Positions 41,853-54,701 are shown, counted from the first letter of the stretch. The stretch: DNA of 64,000 bases from Gammaproteobacteria bacterium (GCA_016874235.1 VGUJ01000001.1:1-64000); one strand, 5' to 3'. Translations and numbers: made by a program. Notes: a model not told the origin generated them from the letters alone.

Positions 41853-43414
41853 TGAAGCGTCGACAGTTCCTCATTTCGGCTACGGCGGGCTCAGTCATGA
41901 CGAGCCTGGCATCAACGCTTTCTTTGGCACGTGCCGACGATCATGCCGGAGCGAGCCACTTCGACCCAACCGAAGCGGGTATCGCCCAGCTTCAACGCCA
42001 CTTGAGCGCTGGATTGACCTCTGCTGCGCTGGTGACCGCGTACTTACGTCGCATTACGGCGTTGGATCAACAGGGCCCAACGTATCGATCGATCATCGCG
42101 ATCAATCCGGACGCACTCGAGATTGCTCGTCGCCTCGACAAAGAGCGTCGAGATAACCGGGTACGTGGCCCTCTGCACGGTATTCCGCTTCTGATCAAAG
42201 ACAACATCGAAACGTCGGATCGGATGCCGACGACTGCGGGATCACTGGCGCTGGCCAACGCCTTCCACACCGAAGATGCGCCTTTGGTCGCGCGGCTTCG
42301 GGCGGCCGGCGCCATCATTCTTGGAAAAACGAATCTCAGTGAGTGGGCTAACTTTCGCTCCACTTTTTCCAGCAGTGGGTGGAGTGCCGTCGGCGGGCAG
42401 ACAGGCAATGCCTATGATCCGAAGCGCAACCCCTCGGGCTCGAGCTCCGGTTCAGCCACGGCCGCCGCGCTGTCGTTCGCTGCAGCCTCGATCGGAACCG
42501 AGACCGACGGATCTATTTTGTCCCCGGCTTCGGTCAGCGGGCTGGTGGGATTTAAGCCCTCCCTTGGCGTCGTCAGCGGGCGGGGGGTGGTCCCGTTGTC
42601 GCCCCGTCAGGACGTGGCGGGTCCGATGTCGCGATCCGTCGAGGATGCGCGCCTACTCGCTGACGTCATGGTCGAATCCCCGCGCCGGATGCCTACAGGT
42701 GGCGCGACGCAGTCCGGTGGGTGGCGTGTCGGTATCGTCCCCGCTGCGAGCTCCATGCGCGCCGAGGTCGTGGCGCTCTATGGGCAGGCCGTCGACATTT
42801 GGCGACGGTGTGCCGCATCCGTGATCGATGCGCCGCTCCCGAGCGGTTTGCGACAAGCCGGGCAAGCCGAGTACACCGCGCTGCTCTTCGAGTTCAAGGA
42901 TTCGATCAATACCTATCTTCGTACACTCCCAGCAGGCCTAACCGAAACACGTTCGCTGAAAAATTTGATCGAATTCAATCGTCGTCTCAAAGATCGCGAG
43001 ATGCCTTTTTTCGGTCAGGAAATTTTTGAGCTCGCCGAAGCGAAGGGGCCTCTCAGCGATCCCGAGTATCTCGAGTGTCTGCGCCAATTGCGGCAGCTCG
43101 TCGAGGTTGAAGGTCTCGAAAAGGTGTTCAGCGATTTAAGCGTCGATGTCATCGTCGCGCCGGGTTCAGGTCCCAGTGGTCTCATCGATCACGTACTCGG
43201 TGACCGAGACGATCTTGGCGGTTCAGTCTTAGGCTCTTCGGCCGCAGTGGCGGGCTATCCGAGCGTGACGCTGCCCATCGGACTCGTTCGCGGCATGCCC
43301 GTCGGTATGACCGTCATCGCAAGGCGTTTCGATGACAGTCGTCTGCTCGAGGCTGCAGCCCTGTTTGAACGAACCGGGCAGCTTCGAATCCCGCCGACTG
43401 CTCAGCGGGTCTGA
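41849..43414 (+). CDS. Tat-exported amidase-signature family amidase
   Basis: An amidase of unknown substrate, predicted to be exported folded. From the ATG at 41849 (521 residues; the next ATG is also possible) the N-terminus has a twin-arginine signal, KRRQFLISA, cleaved after about residue 29 (ARA). The Ser-cisSer-Lys triad is Lys117 (LIKDN), Ser200 (GSSSGSA) and Ser222 (GTETDGSI). The start overlaps the acyltransferase stop as ATGA, and the end overlaps the convergent phosphoribosyltransferase by 13 bases. Confidence 0.92.
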   Translation: MMKRRQFLISATAGSVMTSLASTLSLARADDHAGASHFDPTEAGIAQLQRHLSAGLTSAALVTAYLRRITALDQQGPTYRSIIAINPDALEIARRLDKERRDNRVRGPLHGIPLLIKDNIETSDRMPTTAGSLALANAFHTEDAPLVARLRAAGAIILGKTNLSEWANFRSTFSSSGWSAVGGQTGNAYDPKRNPSGSSSGSATAAALSFAAASIGTETDGSILSPASVSGLVGFKPSLGVVSGRGVVPLSPRQDVAGPMSRSVEDARLLADVMVESPRRMPTGGATQSGGWRVGIVPAASSMRAEVVALYGQAVDIWRRCAASVIDAPLPSGLRQAGQAEYTALLFEFKDSINTYLRTLPAGLTETRSLKNLIEFNRRLKDREMPFFGQEIFELAEAKGPLSDPEYLECLRQLRQLVEVEGLEKVFSDLSVDVIVAPGSGPSGLIDHVLGDRDDLGGSVLGSSAAVAGYPSVTLPIGLVRGMPVGMTVIARRFDDSRLLEAAALFERTGQLRIPPTAQRV

Positions 43415-43980
43415 TTCCCGACATCATTCGGGCGCTCGCGTCTCGCACTCGGCGGTTTGTGCGCAGCGATTTCCTCATCCGTCAGCCCCACGAGCTCATG
43501 CGGGAAGACCAGCCACTGATCGGTGGCATGCACGTACCAATCGGGCTTGAGTGCACTTCGATTGCGTGCAGGCTTGAAATAGACCGTCGCGATCTTGATC
43601 TCTTTCGGATGGTTCATCGGGCAGCGTCGTCGTAACTCGGCGAGCACTGCGTCGATACTCCTCCCTGAGTCGAATACGTCGTCGACGAGCAGCACTCGAT
43701 CTTCGCTCGTGACTGTCGACGCGAGATAGTCCATCGCGTGTACGCGTACCGATTTATCCGGTTGGTCGATGCCGGTATAGCTCGAGGTTCGTACCGTGAT
43801 GTGGTCCGTTCGCAAGCCACGATGCTCCAGCCACTCCTGCACGGCGATGCCGATGGGTGCGCCACCACGCCAGAGCGCCACGAGGAAGGAGGGACGATAG
43901 CCGCTCGCCAACACCTTGGCTGCCAACTCGAAGGAATCAGCCAACAAGGAGTCCGCTGAAATGAACAGTTTGTCCGTCAT
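43402..43980 (-). CDS. Hypoxanthine/purine phosphoribosyltransferase-family protein
   Basis: A type I phosphoribosyltransferase for purine salvage. The 192 residues show LWRGGAPIG near residues 37-45 and the PRPP-binding VLLVDDVFDSGRS at 96-108. The purine specificity (hypoxanthine, guanine or xanthine) cannot be decided. It is divergent from the Host_attach-type gene with only 33 bases between starts. Confidence 0.9.
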   Translation of the reverse strand: MTDKLFISADSLLADSFELAAKVLASGYRPSFLVALWRGGAPIGIAVQEWLEHRGLRTDHITVRTSSYTGIDQPDKSVRVHAMDYLASTVTSEDRVLLVDDVFDSGRSIDAVLAELRRRCPMNHPKEIKIATVYFKPARNRSALKPDWYVHATDQWLVFPHELVGLTDEEIAAHKPPSARRERPNDVGNQTR

Positions 43981-44013
43981 AGGTCAGAACCCCTCGATTC
44001 GGAGATCGTCGCA

Positions 44014-44487
44014 GTGAGTGGCTATACCATTTTCGTCGCCGATACGCGGCATGCCACCGTATTCGAACTGAGCCAACCTGGCGCGCCCCCGCGTGCGCTC
44101 GAAACCCTGCAGAATCCGTTCACGGCTCGACATGATCGCGATCTGGGGGCTGATGCGCCTGGAAGCGTCGTGATGCGAGCCGCCCGCGGCGGAGGTGGCG
44201 CAGGCTCGCGACGGACGAGCTTGCAAGCTCGACGTAGTCACAAGCAACACGCCGTCGAACAGTTCGCGCGCCAACTTGCCGAACGCATCGCTATTGCCGC
44301 TCGAGACGGCAATAGCCGCGGACTCGTACTCGTCGCCGCACCACGGTTTCTCGCTGAAGTTCGCAGCCATCTGCCGAAATCTGCCCAACAGCACATCGTG
44401 CGAGAAGTCCCTCGCGATTTAGCAGGTTTACCTTCTTTGGCTTTGCAGCAACGGCTCGCCGAGGCGTTACAGCCCATGCATGGCTGA
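44014..44487 (+). CDS. Host_attach-family (baeRF-like) protein
   Basis: A 157-residue protein starting at GTG 44014. It resembles the family annotated as 'protein required for attachment to host cells', with YTIFVADTRHATVFEL near the N-terminus and LVLVAAPRFLAEVRSHLP in the second half. The family name comes from a plant-associated bacterium; a link to release-factor-like or RNA-related folds has been proposed. A basic Gly/Arg-rich stretch lies around residues 50-75. It is convergent with argG, two bases apart. Confidence 0.82.
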   Translation: MSGYTIFVADTRHATVFELSQPGAPPRALETLQNPFTARHDRDLGADAPGSVVMRAARGGGGAGSRRTSLQARRSHKQHAVEQFARQLAERIAIAARDGNSRGLVLVAAPRFLAEVRSHLPKSAQQHIVREVPRDLAGLPSLALQQRLAEALQPMHG

Positions 44488-44489
44488 CG

Positions 44490-48290
<3,801 letters not shown>

Positions 48291-49364
48291 TCATACCCGA
48301 AATACCCTGCCCTGTTCCACGTGAAACACGGTTTCTGGTTGGCCAAAAAGAGGGCTGTCTCGATCCAGCGCGGTGACGATCAACTGGGTCTCCAGTGCCT
48401 CAACCCGCGCGATGAACCGCGCCAATCGATCACGATCGAGCTCGGCCGACGGGTCGTCTAAAAGCACCGTTGGGCTGAGTCCATGTTCGCGCTTTAAGAA
48501 TTCAAGCTGACAGAGATTCAGGGCCACTGCGGCGAGCTTCTGCTGTCCTCTCGACAACACCTCCCGCGCCACTCGACCACTCATCCTCAGAGTGAGATCG
48601 GCCCGATGGGGCCCGACCGTGGTGGATCGGCGATCTCGGTCCCGGCCGGCCGACGCAGCCAGCAGATCAGCTAGGGAGTGGTCTCGGTCCCATCCAGGTT
48701 GAAAATCGAGCGTGATCTCTAAACCGGTCAGCTCAGCGGCGACCTCGGACCAGTAGGGCGCCAATGCCATCGCCACCCGCTCCCGCGCTCCTGTCAGCAC
48801 TTCGCCCTCTCGGGCGAGCTCTGGGTCCCAAGCCGTGAACTCGGCGCGGCCCGAACGAAGTGCGGCGTTTCGTTGCTGTAGTGCTTTTTGGTATCGCGCC
48901 CAGCTTGAGGCGAACCCTTGTTCCACGTGGAACACGGCCCAGTCCAGCCACCGGCGGCGGCGAGCCGACCCCTCCTCGATGAGTTTATGGGCGTCCGGAT
49001 CCATGGCTTGCACGGGGAACGCCAGGGCGAGCTCCGCAAAACTGCGTAAGTCAGCGCCGTCCAAGCGCCCTATCGTCCCGGTTTTACCTTCAGCCGAACG
49101 TTGGATTTCAATACCCAGTCGCCGGGTGACCGGTTCGGCGCTCACCTGGCCCATAATCCGAGCTAAGGGCTTTCCGTGTTGGATGAGGCGTTCGTTAAGG
49201 CGGGTTCGGAACGATCGACCGCGGCCGAGCAGAAACACCGCCTCCAGGACCGTGGTCTTTCCTGCACCGTTTGCGCCGAAGACCAAATTGGTTCCAGGCC
49301 CGAACGCCAACTCGGCTTTGTCGATGCAGCGGAGGTTCTCGAGCGTGAGCTCCGCTAGAGGCAT
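48291..49364 (-). CDS. recF: DNA replication and repair protein RecF
   Basis: RecF helps load RecA at single-strand gaps. The 357 residues have Walker A GANGAGKTT at 30-38, the ABC-type signature SRGQQKLAAVAL, and Walker B VLLDDPSAELD. The peptide VFHVEQ occurs twice, at 144-149 and 346-351; both copies are encoded by parS sites. The start is 8 bases after dnaN. Confidence 0.96.
   Translation of the reverse strand: MPLAELTLENLRCIDKAELAFGPGTNLVFGANGAGKTTVLEAVFLLGRGRSFRTRLNERLIQHGKPLARIMGQVSAEPVTRRLGIEIQRSAEGKTGTIGRLDGADLRSFAELALAFPVQAMDPDAHKLIEEGSARRRRWLDWAVFHVEQGFASSWARYQKALQQRNAALRSGRAEFTAWDPELAREGEVLTGARERVAMALAPYWSEVAAELTGLEITLDFQPGWDRDHSLADLLAASAGRDRDRRSTTVGPHRADLTLRMSGRVAREVLSRGQQKLAAVALNLCQLEFLKREHGLSPTVLLDDPSAELDRDRLARFIARVEALETQLIVTALDRDSPLFGQPETVFHVEQGRVFRV
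48313..48328. promoter_or_regulatory. parS centromere site 1
   Basis: TGTTCCACGTGAAACA matches the conserved 16-bp parS consensus, with one half of each common variant. It lies within the last codons of recF (residues 346-351). Confidence 0.93.
48919..48934. promoter_or_regulatory. parS centromere site 2
   Basis: TGTTCCACGTGGAACA is a perfect 16-bp palindrome and a consensus parS site. It lies inside recF (residues 144-149), 606 bases from site 1, and about 1.7 kb from the dnaA-dnaN intergenic region. Confidence 0.95.
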
Positions 49365-49372
49365 TCCCTGTC

Positions 49373-50470
49373 TCAGAGCCGCATCGGCATCACCACATAC
49401 TTCGTCCCATCGGGCGACGCAGCGGTGATCAAGCAGCTGCTATTGGAGTCGGTCAGCGCGATATTGACGCGATCGGTATCGATGGCGGACAAGGCATCGA
49501 GCAGATACGTGACATTGAAGCCGATTTCGATTTCTTCCCCGGCGTAACTGACCTCGATCTGATCCTCAGCCTCTTCTTGCTCGGGGTTGTGGGCCTGAAG
49601 GGTCAGTAGGTTCGGCTTAACATTCAGTCGAATGCCGCGGTATTTTTCGTTCGACAAAATTGCCGTTCTAGAGAGACTTTGCTTCAAAAATCCACGATCT
49701 GCGTCGATTATACGGTGAGCATTCGCGGGAATGACCCGGTTGTATTCCGGGAAACGACCGTCAATAAGCTTTGAAGTGAAGCGAACGTCGCCGATCTCGC
49801 AGCGAACGTGGTTGGTCCCGATCTCTAGAGCAACTTCCCCTTCCGTCCCGAGCATCCGCTGGAGCTCCATCACACCTTTGCGGGGCAAAATCACCTGCTG
49901 CTTGCCGGTCACTCGTTCTTTGAGCGCGGCTTCGCAGAGGGCGAGACGGTGCCCGTCTGTTGCGACGGCACGAACCTTTCCGCCTTCTGACTCGAGCAGC
50001 ATCCCGTTGAGGTAGTAACGAACATCCTGCTGGGCCATCGAAAAATGAACCTTGTCGATGAGCTTTCGGAATTCCGCCTGCGGAAGTTTGAGTACTTGTT
50101 GCGCGCTGATGTCCTCAACGACCGGGAATTCGGCGGCCGCGAGCGTGGACAGCGTGAATCGGCTGCGTCCCGCACGAATGACGAGCCGATCGCTTTCGAC
50201 TGCGAGGGTCACGTTGGCGCCTTCGGCCAGCGATCTCAAAATATCGAGAAATTTTCGGCCAGGCACGGTGATGTCGCCAGCTGACTGCACCTTGAGTGCC
50301 ACGGAACTGACGAGTTCCACCTCGAGGTCAGTCCCTGTGACGCTGAGTCGGTTGTTCCGAGCGCTGAGCAGCACGTTGGATAACACGGGCATCGTCTGAC
50401 GACGCTCCACGACACCGATCACATGTTGAACCGGAGCGAGGATCTCTTCGCGAGTGGCTGTGAGTTTCAT
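49373..50470 (-). CDS. dnaN: DNA polymerase III beta subunit (sliding clamp)
   Basis: The ring-shaped clamp that tethers polymerase to DNA. The 365 residues form three similar domains; LPVLSNVLLSARNNRLSVTG-like first-domain strands and the C-terminal YVVMPMRL are typical. The start at 50470 is preceded by a very AT-rich leader with no strong ribosome site. Confidence 0.97.
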   Translation of the reverse strand: MKLTATREEILAPVQHVIGVVERRQTMPVLSNVLLSARNNRLSVTGTDLEVELVSSVALKVQSAGDITVPGRKFLDILRSLAEGANVTLAVESDRLVIRAGRSRFTLSTLAAAEFPVVEDISAQQVLKLPQAEFRKLIDKVHFSMAQQDVRYYLNGMLLESEGGKVRAVATDGHRLALCEAALKERVTGKQQVILPRKGVMELQRMLGTEGEVALEIGTNHVRCEIGDVRFTSKLIDGRFPEYNRVIPANAHRIIDADRGFLKQSLSRTAILSNEKYRGIRLNVKPNLLTLQAHNPEQEEAEDQIEVSYAGEEIEIGFNVTYLLDALSAIDTDRVNIALTDSNSSCLITAASPDGTKYVVMPMRL

Positions 50471-50666
50471 AAATTCTTTATTTAGATTTAAGAAAGACTG
50501 TAGAGGTTATTGGCGCGGTGGATATGTGAAAAACCCTGGAATTCCCGGTGTTTTCAGTATCTTGTGTCATTGATCGCGGTGCACCGATAGTAGAAAAAAA
50601 CGTCCGTTTCCTGTGGGCCGATTGTGAATGATTTTCACACACGAAAACATCCACAGGATACCAACA
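50471..50666. other. Candidate oriC: AT-rich dnaA-dnaN intergenic region with degenerate DnaA boxes
   Basis: This is the longest gene-free stretch in the window (196 bases). It holds an AT-rich block beside dnaN (about 50471-50500) and several sequences close to the DnaA box TTATNCACA: minus ATATCCACC (50525-50517), minus TTTTTCACA (50533-50525), minus TCATTCACA (50631-50623) and plus ACATCCACA (50647-50655). Gene strand bias also switches near here. No box is a perfect match, and the dnaA-rpmH gap is the alternative location. Confidence 0.55.
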
Positions 50667-52013
50667 TCAATTCGTCAGAGTTCTCAACAGATTTGAATAA
50701 TCCTCAGCGATTCGCTGCTCCTCGTCTCGGAGCGACTTGATACGTCGACATGCGTGCAACACCGTCGTATGGTCTCGCCCGCCGAACGCGTCTCCGATCT
50801 CCGGGAGGCTGTGACTCGTCAACTCCTTCGCGAGCGCCATCGCAATCTGACGAGGGCGTGCGACCGAACGGCTCCGACGTTCCGAGAGCAAGTCTGCGAC
50901 CCGAACCTTGAAATAATCCGCCACGGTTTTTTGGATGTTTTCGATCGTGATCAGCCTGGCTTGCAGGGTCAACAGGTCTCTCAGCGCATCTTTCGTAAAA
51001 TCCAAGGTGATCGGCTGCCCAGTAAATCTGGAATTAGCGATCACCCGGCGCAACGCCCCCTCAAGCTCGCGGACATTCGAGCGAATTCTCTTCGCGATAA
51101 ACAGCGCGACGTCCTGACTGAGCGTGACGCCCGCAGCTTCCCCTTTGCTGATGAGAATGGCGGCGCAAGTTTCGAGCTCGGGCGGTTCGATCGCCACCGT
51201 AAGCCCCCAACCGAAACGAGACTTTAGGCGCTCCTCTAGACCTTCTACTTCTTTGGGATAGCGATCACAGGTGAGAATGACCTGCTGCTGACCTTCGAGC
51301 AGCGCGTTGAAGGTATGGAAAAACTCTTCTTGCGAGCGCTCCTTACCAGCGAAAAACTGAATGTCGTCAATCAGCAGCGCATCGAGCGAGCGATAGGCCG
51401 CTTTGAAATCATTCATCTGGTTGTGTTGCAGCGCTTTGACCATGTCGCTCACGAAGCGCTCTGAATGCACGTACGCAACGCGCGCATGAGGATTTTTGGC
51501 GATGATGGCGTGCCCAACCGCGTGCATCAGGTGAGTCTTACCTAATCCCACGCCGCCATAAATAAAGAGCGGGTTGTACGCTTTACCGGGATTTTCAGCC
51601 ACTTGCTGCGCAGCCGCCTTGGCGAGCTGATTGCTTTTTCCGACGACGAACGTGTCGAACGTCGAGTCAGGGTTAAGGCGCCCTCCTACAATTTCAACGT
51701 TCGGTCGGTGCGTGATCCGGCTTCGTTCGCGAACTACCGGGCCTTCGATGGGGGTACTCGCGGGTTCCGGTTTTTCTCCAACCTCGATCGATACCTCGAA
51801 AGGGTCTTCACCCGTCTGCCCACGAACGAGATCGACGATCCGAGTCATCAAATGGGCGTTGACCCAGTCGACGACAAACCGGTTGGGCGCGAGTAGCCGA
51901 AGAGAGCCCCCGTTTTCGATGGCCTGCAGGGGCCGCACCCAAGTGTTGAACTGGGTATCGGGCAGCTCGGAGGCGAGCGCTTCCGAGCAACGGTTCCAAA
52001 TCGACGCGTCCAC
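50667..52013 (-). CDS. dnaA: Chromosomal replication initiator DnaA
   Basis: DnaA binds and melts the origin. The 448 residues start at GTG 52013 ([13 protein letters not shown]). Domain I carries [11 protein letters not shown]; domain III has Walker [14 protein letters not shown] and [13 protein letters not shown]; domain IV has the DnaA-box-binding motif [22 protein letters not shown] lies 11 bases before the GTG, and an in-frame ATT two codons upstream is closer to it. Confidence 0.97.
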   Translation of the reverse strand: MDASIWNRCSEALASELPDTQFNTWVRPLQAIENGGSLRLLAPNRFVVDWVNAHLMTRIVDLVRGQTGEDPFEVSIEVGEKPEPASTPIEGPVVRERSRITHRPNVEIVGGRLNPDSTFDTFVVGKSNQLAKAAAQQVAENPGKAYNPLFIYGGVGLGKTHLMHAVGHAIIAKNPHARVAYVHSERFVSDMVKALQHNQMNDFKAAYRSLDALLIDDIQFFAGKERSQEEFFHTFNALLEGQQQVILTCDRYPKEVEGLEERLKSRFGWGLTVAIEPPELETCAAILISKGEAAGVTLSQDVALFIAKRIRSNVRELEGALRRVIANSRFTGQPITLDFTKDALRDLLTLQARLITIENIQKTVADYFKVRVADLLSERRSRSVARPRQIAMALAKELTSHSLPEIGDAFGGRDHTTVLHACRRIKSLRDEEQRIAEDYSNLLRTLTN

Positions 52014-52071
52014 GCGAATGCCGGCCTCCCGATAAAGCGCAGGGGATGGGTTTCACCAAGGGGATGGAGAG

Positions 52072-52100
52072 AATATACCGGGCGGCGGACCTGTGGATAT
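52072..52100 (-). promoter_or_regulatory. Predicted dnaA promoter overlapped by a DnaA box
   Basis: On the minus strand TATATT (52077-52072) is a good -10, and the expected -35 position falls in ATATCCACA (52100-52092), a DnaA box with one mismatch. This arrangement would let DnaA repress its own gene. The -35 hexamer itself is poor. Confidence 0.55.
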
Positions 52101-52109
52101 CTTTTTGGC

Positions 52110-52138
52110 TTGACACCATCCGACCCCCTGCTTACCCT
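52110..52138 (+). promoter_or_regulatory. Predicted rpmH promoter
   Basis: A perfect TTGACA (52110-52115) and, after a 17-base spacer, TACCCT (52133-52138). The start of transcription would be about 20 bases before the rpmH ATG. The DnaA box at 52092-52100 lies just upstream, between this and the divergent dnaA promoter. Confidence 0.65.
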
Positions 52139-52165
52139 CTGCGGCCTTTTTCCGGTGACGACACC

Positions 52166-52300
52166 ATGAAACGCACCTATCAGCCCAGCAAAGTCCGACG
52201 AGCCCGCACCCATGGGTTCCGGGCGCGCATGGCCACGGCCAATGGGCGCAAAGTTCTCGCCCGCCGTCGTGCCAAAGGCCGTAAGAAGCTGATCCCCTGA
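52166..52300 (+). CDS. rpmH: Ribosomal protein bL34
   Basis: A 44-residue, very basic protein of the large ribosomal subunit, starting [20 protein letters not shown]. The open frame extends upstream of the ATG at 52166 through the promoter and that part is not coding. It begins the rpmH-rnpA-yidD-yidC-mnmE series. Confidence 0.98.
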   Translation: MKRTYQPSKVRRARTHGFRARMATANGRKVLARRRAKGRKKLIP

Positions 52301-52689
52301 TTCGGGACGCTGACACCCGGCCTCTTCGGTCGGGCTTCCCGCCTTCGCGCCGGGTATTGCGCAAGTCCGATTTCGAAATCGCTTACCGGGACGGCCGTCG
52401 TCTTGGGAACGCCTGTTTTTCACTCATCGTTTGCCCGGGTAGCGGCCGCGGCCCACGCCTCGGTTTGTCGATCGGAGCCCGAGTGATCGGAAATGCCGTC
52501 GCTCGTAACAAACTTCGTCGCATAATTCGCGAATCGTTCCGGCACGCCCAGCACCGCTTGCCCGCCGTCGACCTCATCGTCGGCGCGCGCGCAGCGGCCC
52601 GCGAGGCGCCGGCCACCCGAATTCGCGAGAGCCTCGAAGCGCTCTGGCAAAAGGTAGCAACGACATGCGCGCCATCTTCCGGGCCCTGA
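52300..52689 (+). CDS. rnpA: Ribonuclease P protein component
   Basis: RnpA is the protein cofactor of RNase P. The core ([25 protein letters not shown]) is clear. The first standard start in frame is TTG at 52357 (110 residues), but the conserved N-terminal stretch [15 protein letters not shown] begins before it. The frame is open back to the rpmH stop, where the only candidates are ATT at 52300, overlapping the stop codon, or CTG at 52297. I give the ATT start (129 residues) as the best fit; it is not certain. The end overlaps yidD by 25 bases. Confidence 0.85.
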   Translation: MRDADTRPLRSGFPPSRRVLRKSDFEIAYRDGRRLGNACFSLIVCPGSGRGPRLGLSIGARVIGNAVARNKLRRIIRESFRHAQHRLPAVDLIVGARAAAREAPATRIRESLEALWQKVATTCAPSSGP

Positions 52690-52889
52690 TCCGGGCCTAT
52701 CAATTACTCATCAGCCCGTGGCGCGGGCCGACCTGCCGTTATCATCCGTCGTGCTCGCATTACGCGATGGAAGCGCTCGAACAGCACGGCACACTTCGCG
52801 GATCATGGCTCGCCGTTCGTCGCATCGCGCGCTGTCATCCATTTCGCGAGGGCGGTTTCGATCCCGTACCACCCCGCGCTGCAGACTGA
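52665..52889 (+). CDS. yidD: Membrane protein insertion efficiency factor YidD
   Basis: A 74-residue protein with an amphipathic N-terminus ([15 protein letters not shown]) and the conserved [15 protein letters not shown] and GGFDPVP motifs. It starts within the rnpA 3' end and precedes yidC, the invariable order in bacteria. Confidence 0.95.
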   Translation: MRAIFRALIRAYQLLISPWRGPTCRYHPSCSHYAMEALEQHGTLRGSWLAVRRIARCHPFREGGFDPVPPRAAD

Positions 52890-52928
52890 TCCCCTTTTTA
52901 TTTCTTTGAAATTTCGACAAGGCTAATC

Positions 52929-54701
52929 GTGACTTCGACTAATGCACGCATGTTTTTGTGGCTCGGCCTGGTCCTCGTGCTGTGGATCAATTTCGAGACG
53001 TGGCAACGAGACTACGCCCTGCCGTCGACCAGCTCGACGCCGACGGCTCCGAGCTCAACCGCCACGAGCGGTCTGGGCTCAAGCGTGCCGAAGGCCGTTC
53101 CACCCACCTCGCCTCCGGCCAGCACACCCATCGCCACCCCCTCCGCGCTGTCTGGCGCGATTCCCACACCGGCGCCTAACGCAGCAACCTCGCAGATAGC
53201 TCCTGCCGCAGAGGGTGTCGCATCGACGGCCGCCGCGCCGGCTGCCGCCGCGGCACCGCCGCAAGAAATTCGAATCAAGACGGACGTTCTCGATCTCGAT
53301 ATCAGCTTGCGTGGCGGCGATCTCGTACGAGCGGACTTGCTGAAGTATCCGCAAGTGAAGGGACAAGATGCGCGAGTCCAGTTACTGAACGACGGACAGG
53401 CCGGGTTCTACGTCATTCAAACCGGCCTCACCGATGCAGACGGCGCGGCGCATCCGACACACTTGGCGACGTTTGAGACAGCGCAATCGAACTACACGCT
53501 TGGCGACGCGCAGGATGAGATCCGCGTGCCGCTGTCTTGGCGCAATGAAATAGCCGGCGTCACCGTGACGAAGACCTATATTCTTCGCCGCGGCTCATAT
53601 CGCATTGACCTCGAGTACAACATCGATAACCGCGGTATAGAGCCGTGGCGTGCCGCGTCATATGCCCAGATTCTTCGCGACGACCCGCCGGTCGAGCGCT
53701 CGATGTTCAGTGTCGAAAGCTACGCGTTCCAGGGACCGGCTTATTACAACGGCACCAAATATTTCAAGATCGATCGAACCAGCATCCCTGAGAGTGAGCT
53801 GCCGCGCGAAGTCACCACCGGCTGGATCGCCGGGATGCAACACCACTTTGTGACGGCGGTCGTGCCGACGGAAGGCCGCAGCTATGCGTATGCCCTGCGG
53901 ACCGAAGGCAACCAATATTTGTTATCGACCACCGGACCGTCGGTCACGGTGGCACCTCAGAGCGGCGCAACGCTCAAAGAAACCTTGTTCATGGGGCCCA
54001 AACTTCAGTCACAACTCAAAACGACAGGCCCTCGACTCGATCTCGTAGCCGATTACGGCGTTCTGACGCTGCTGGCAGAGCCGCTCTTCTGGTTGCTCGA
54101 GCAGGCGCACAACATCGTTGGCAACTGGGGTTGGGCGATCATCATCGTTACTTTCTTGTTGAAGCTCGTGTTCTATCCGCTCTCTGAGTCGTCGGGCCGC
54201 TCGATGGCGAAAATGCGCCTTTTGACGCCGCGCATGAAAAATCTCCAGGAAACTTACAAGGACGATCGCGAAAAGTTGGGCCGCGCGATGATGGATCTCT
54301 ACAAGCGCGAGAAGATCAACCCGGCGGCAGGGTGTCTACCTATCCTCGTTCAAATGCCGGTGTTCTTCGCGTTCTATTGGGTGCTGCTCGAGAGCGTCGA
54401 GATGCGCCAAGCGCCGTTCATGTTCTGGATACAAGACCTCTCTTCGCGAGACCCGTTCTTCGTGCTGCCAGTCATCATGGCGGGCGCGATGTACGTGCAA
54501 TACAAACTCAATCCGACACCTCCCGATCCGATTCAAGCGAAGGTGTTCATGATCCTGCCCTTCGTGATGAGTATCACCTTCGCGTTTTTCCCGGCGGGAC
54601 TCGTGCTGTACTGGGTCACCAATACGCTTTTGACCATCGCGCAGCAATGGAACATCAACCGCCGCATCGAAGCGGAGGCGAAGAAAACGAGGTCGGGTTG
54701 A
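52929..54701 (+). CDS. yidC: Membrane protein insertase YidC
   Basis: YidC inserts and folds inner-membrane proteins, alone or with SecYEG. The 590 residues start at GTG 52929 with a first membrane helix (about 8-22), then a Ser/Thr/Pro/Ala-rich linker (about 30-115), a periplasmic beta domain, and five C-terminal helices with [18 protein letters not shown] and the [18 protein letters not shown] motif. The c subunit of the ATP synthase encoded at 7.1 kb is a known YidC client in E. coli. Confidence 0.97.
   Translation: MTSTNARMFLWLGLVLVLWINFETWQRDYALPSTSSTPTAPSSTATSGLGSSVPKAVPPTSPPASTPIATPSALSGAIPTPAPNAATSQIAPAAEGVASTAAAPAAAAAPPQEIRIKTDVLDLDISLRGGDLVRADLLKYPQVKGQDARVQLLNDGQAGFYVIQTGLTDADGAAHPTHLATFETAQSNYTLGDAQDEIRVPLSWRNEIAGVTVTKTYILRRGSYRIDLEYNIDNRGIEPWRAASYAQILRDDPPVERSMFSVESYAFQGPAYYNGTKYFKIDRTSIPESELPREVTTGWIAGMQHHFVTAVVPTEGRSYAYALRTEGNQYLLSTTGPSVTVAPQSGATLKETLFMGPKLQSQLKTTGPRLDLVADYGVLTLLAEPLFWLLEQAHNIVGNWGWAIIIVTFLLKLVFYPLSESSGRSMAKMRLLTPRMKNLQETYKDDREKLGRAMMDLYKREKINPAAGCLPILVQMPVFFAFYWVLLESVEMRQAPFMFWIQDLSSRDPFFVLPVIMAGAMYVQYKLNPTPPDPIQAKVFMILPFVMSITFAFFPAGLVLYWVTNTLLTIAQQWNINRRIEAEAKKTRSG

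Noticed and set aside
52046-52165. N-terminal extension of bL34
   Set aside because: The stretch overlaps the promoter and DnaA box, and bL34 universally begins near MKRTYQPS.
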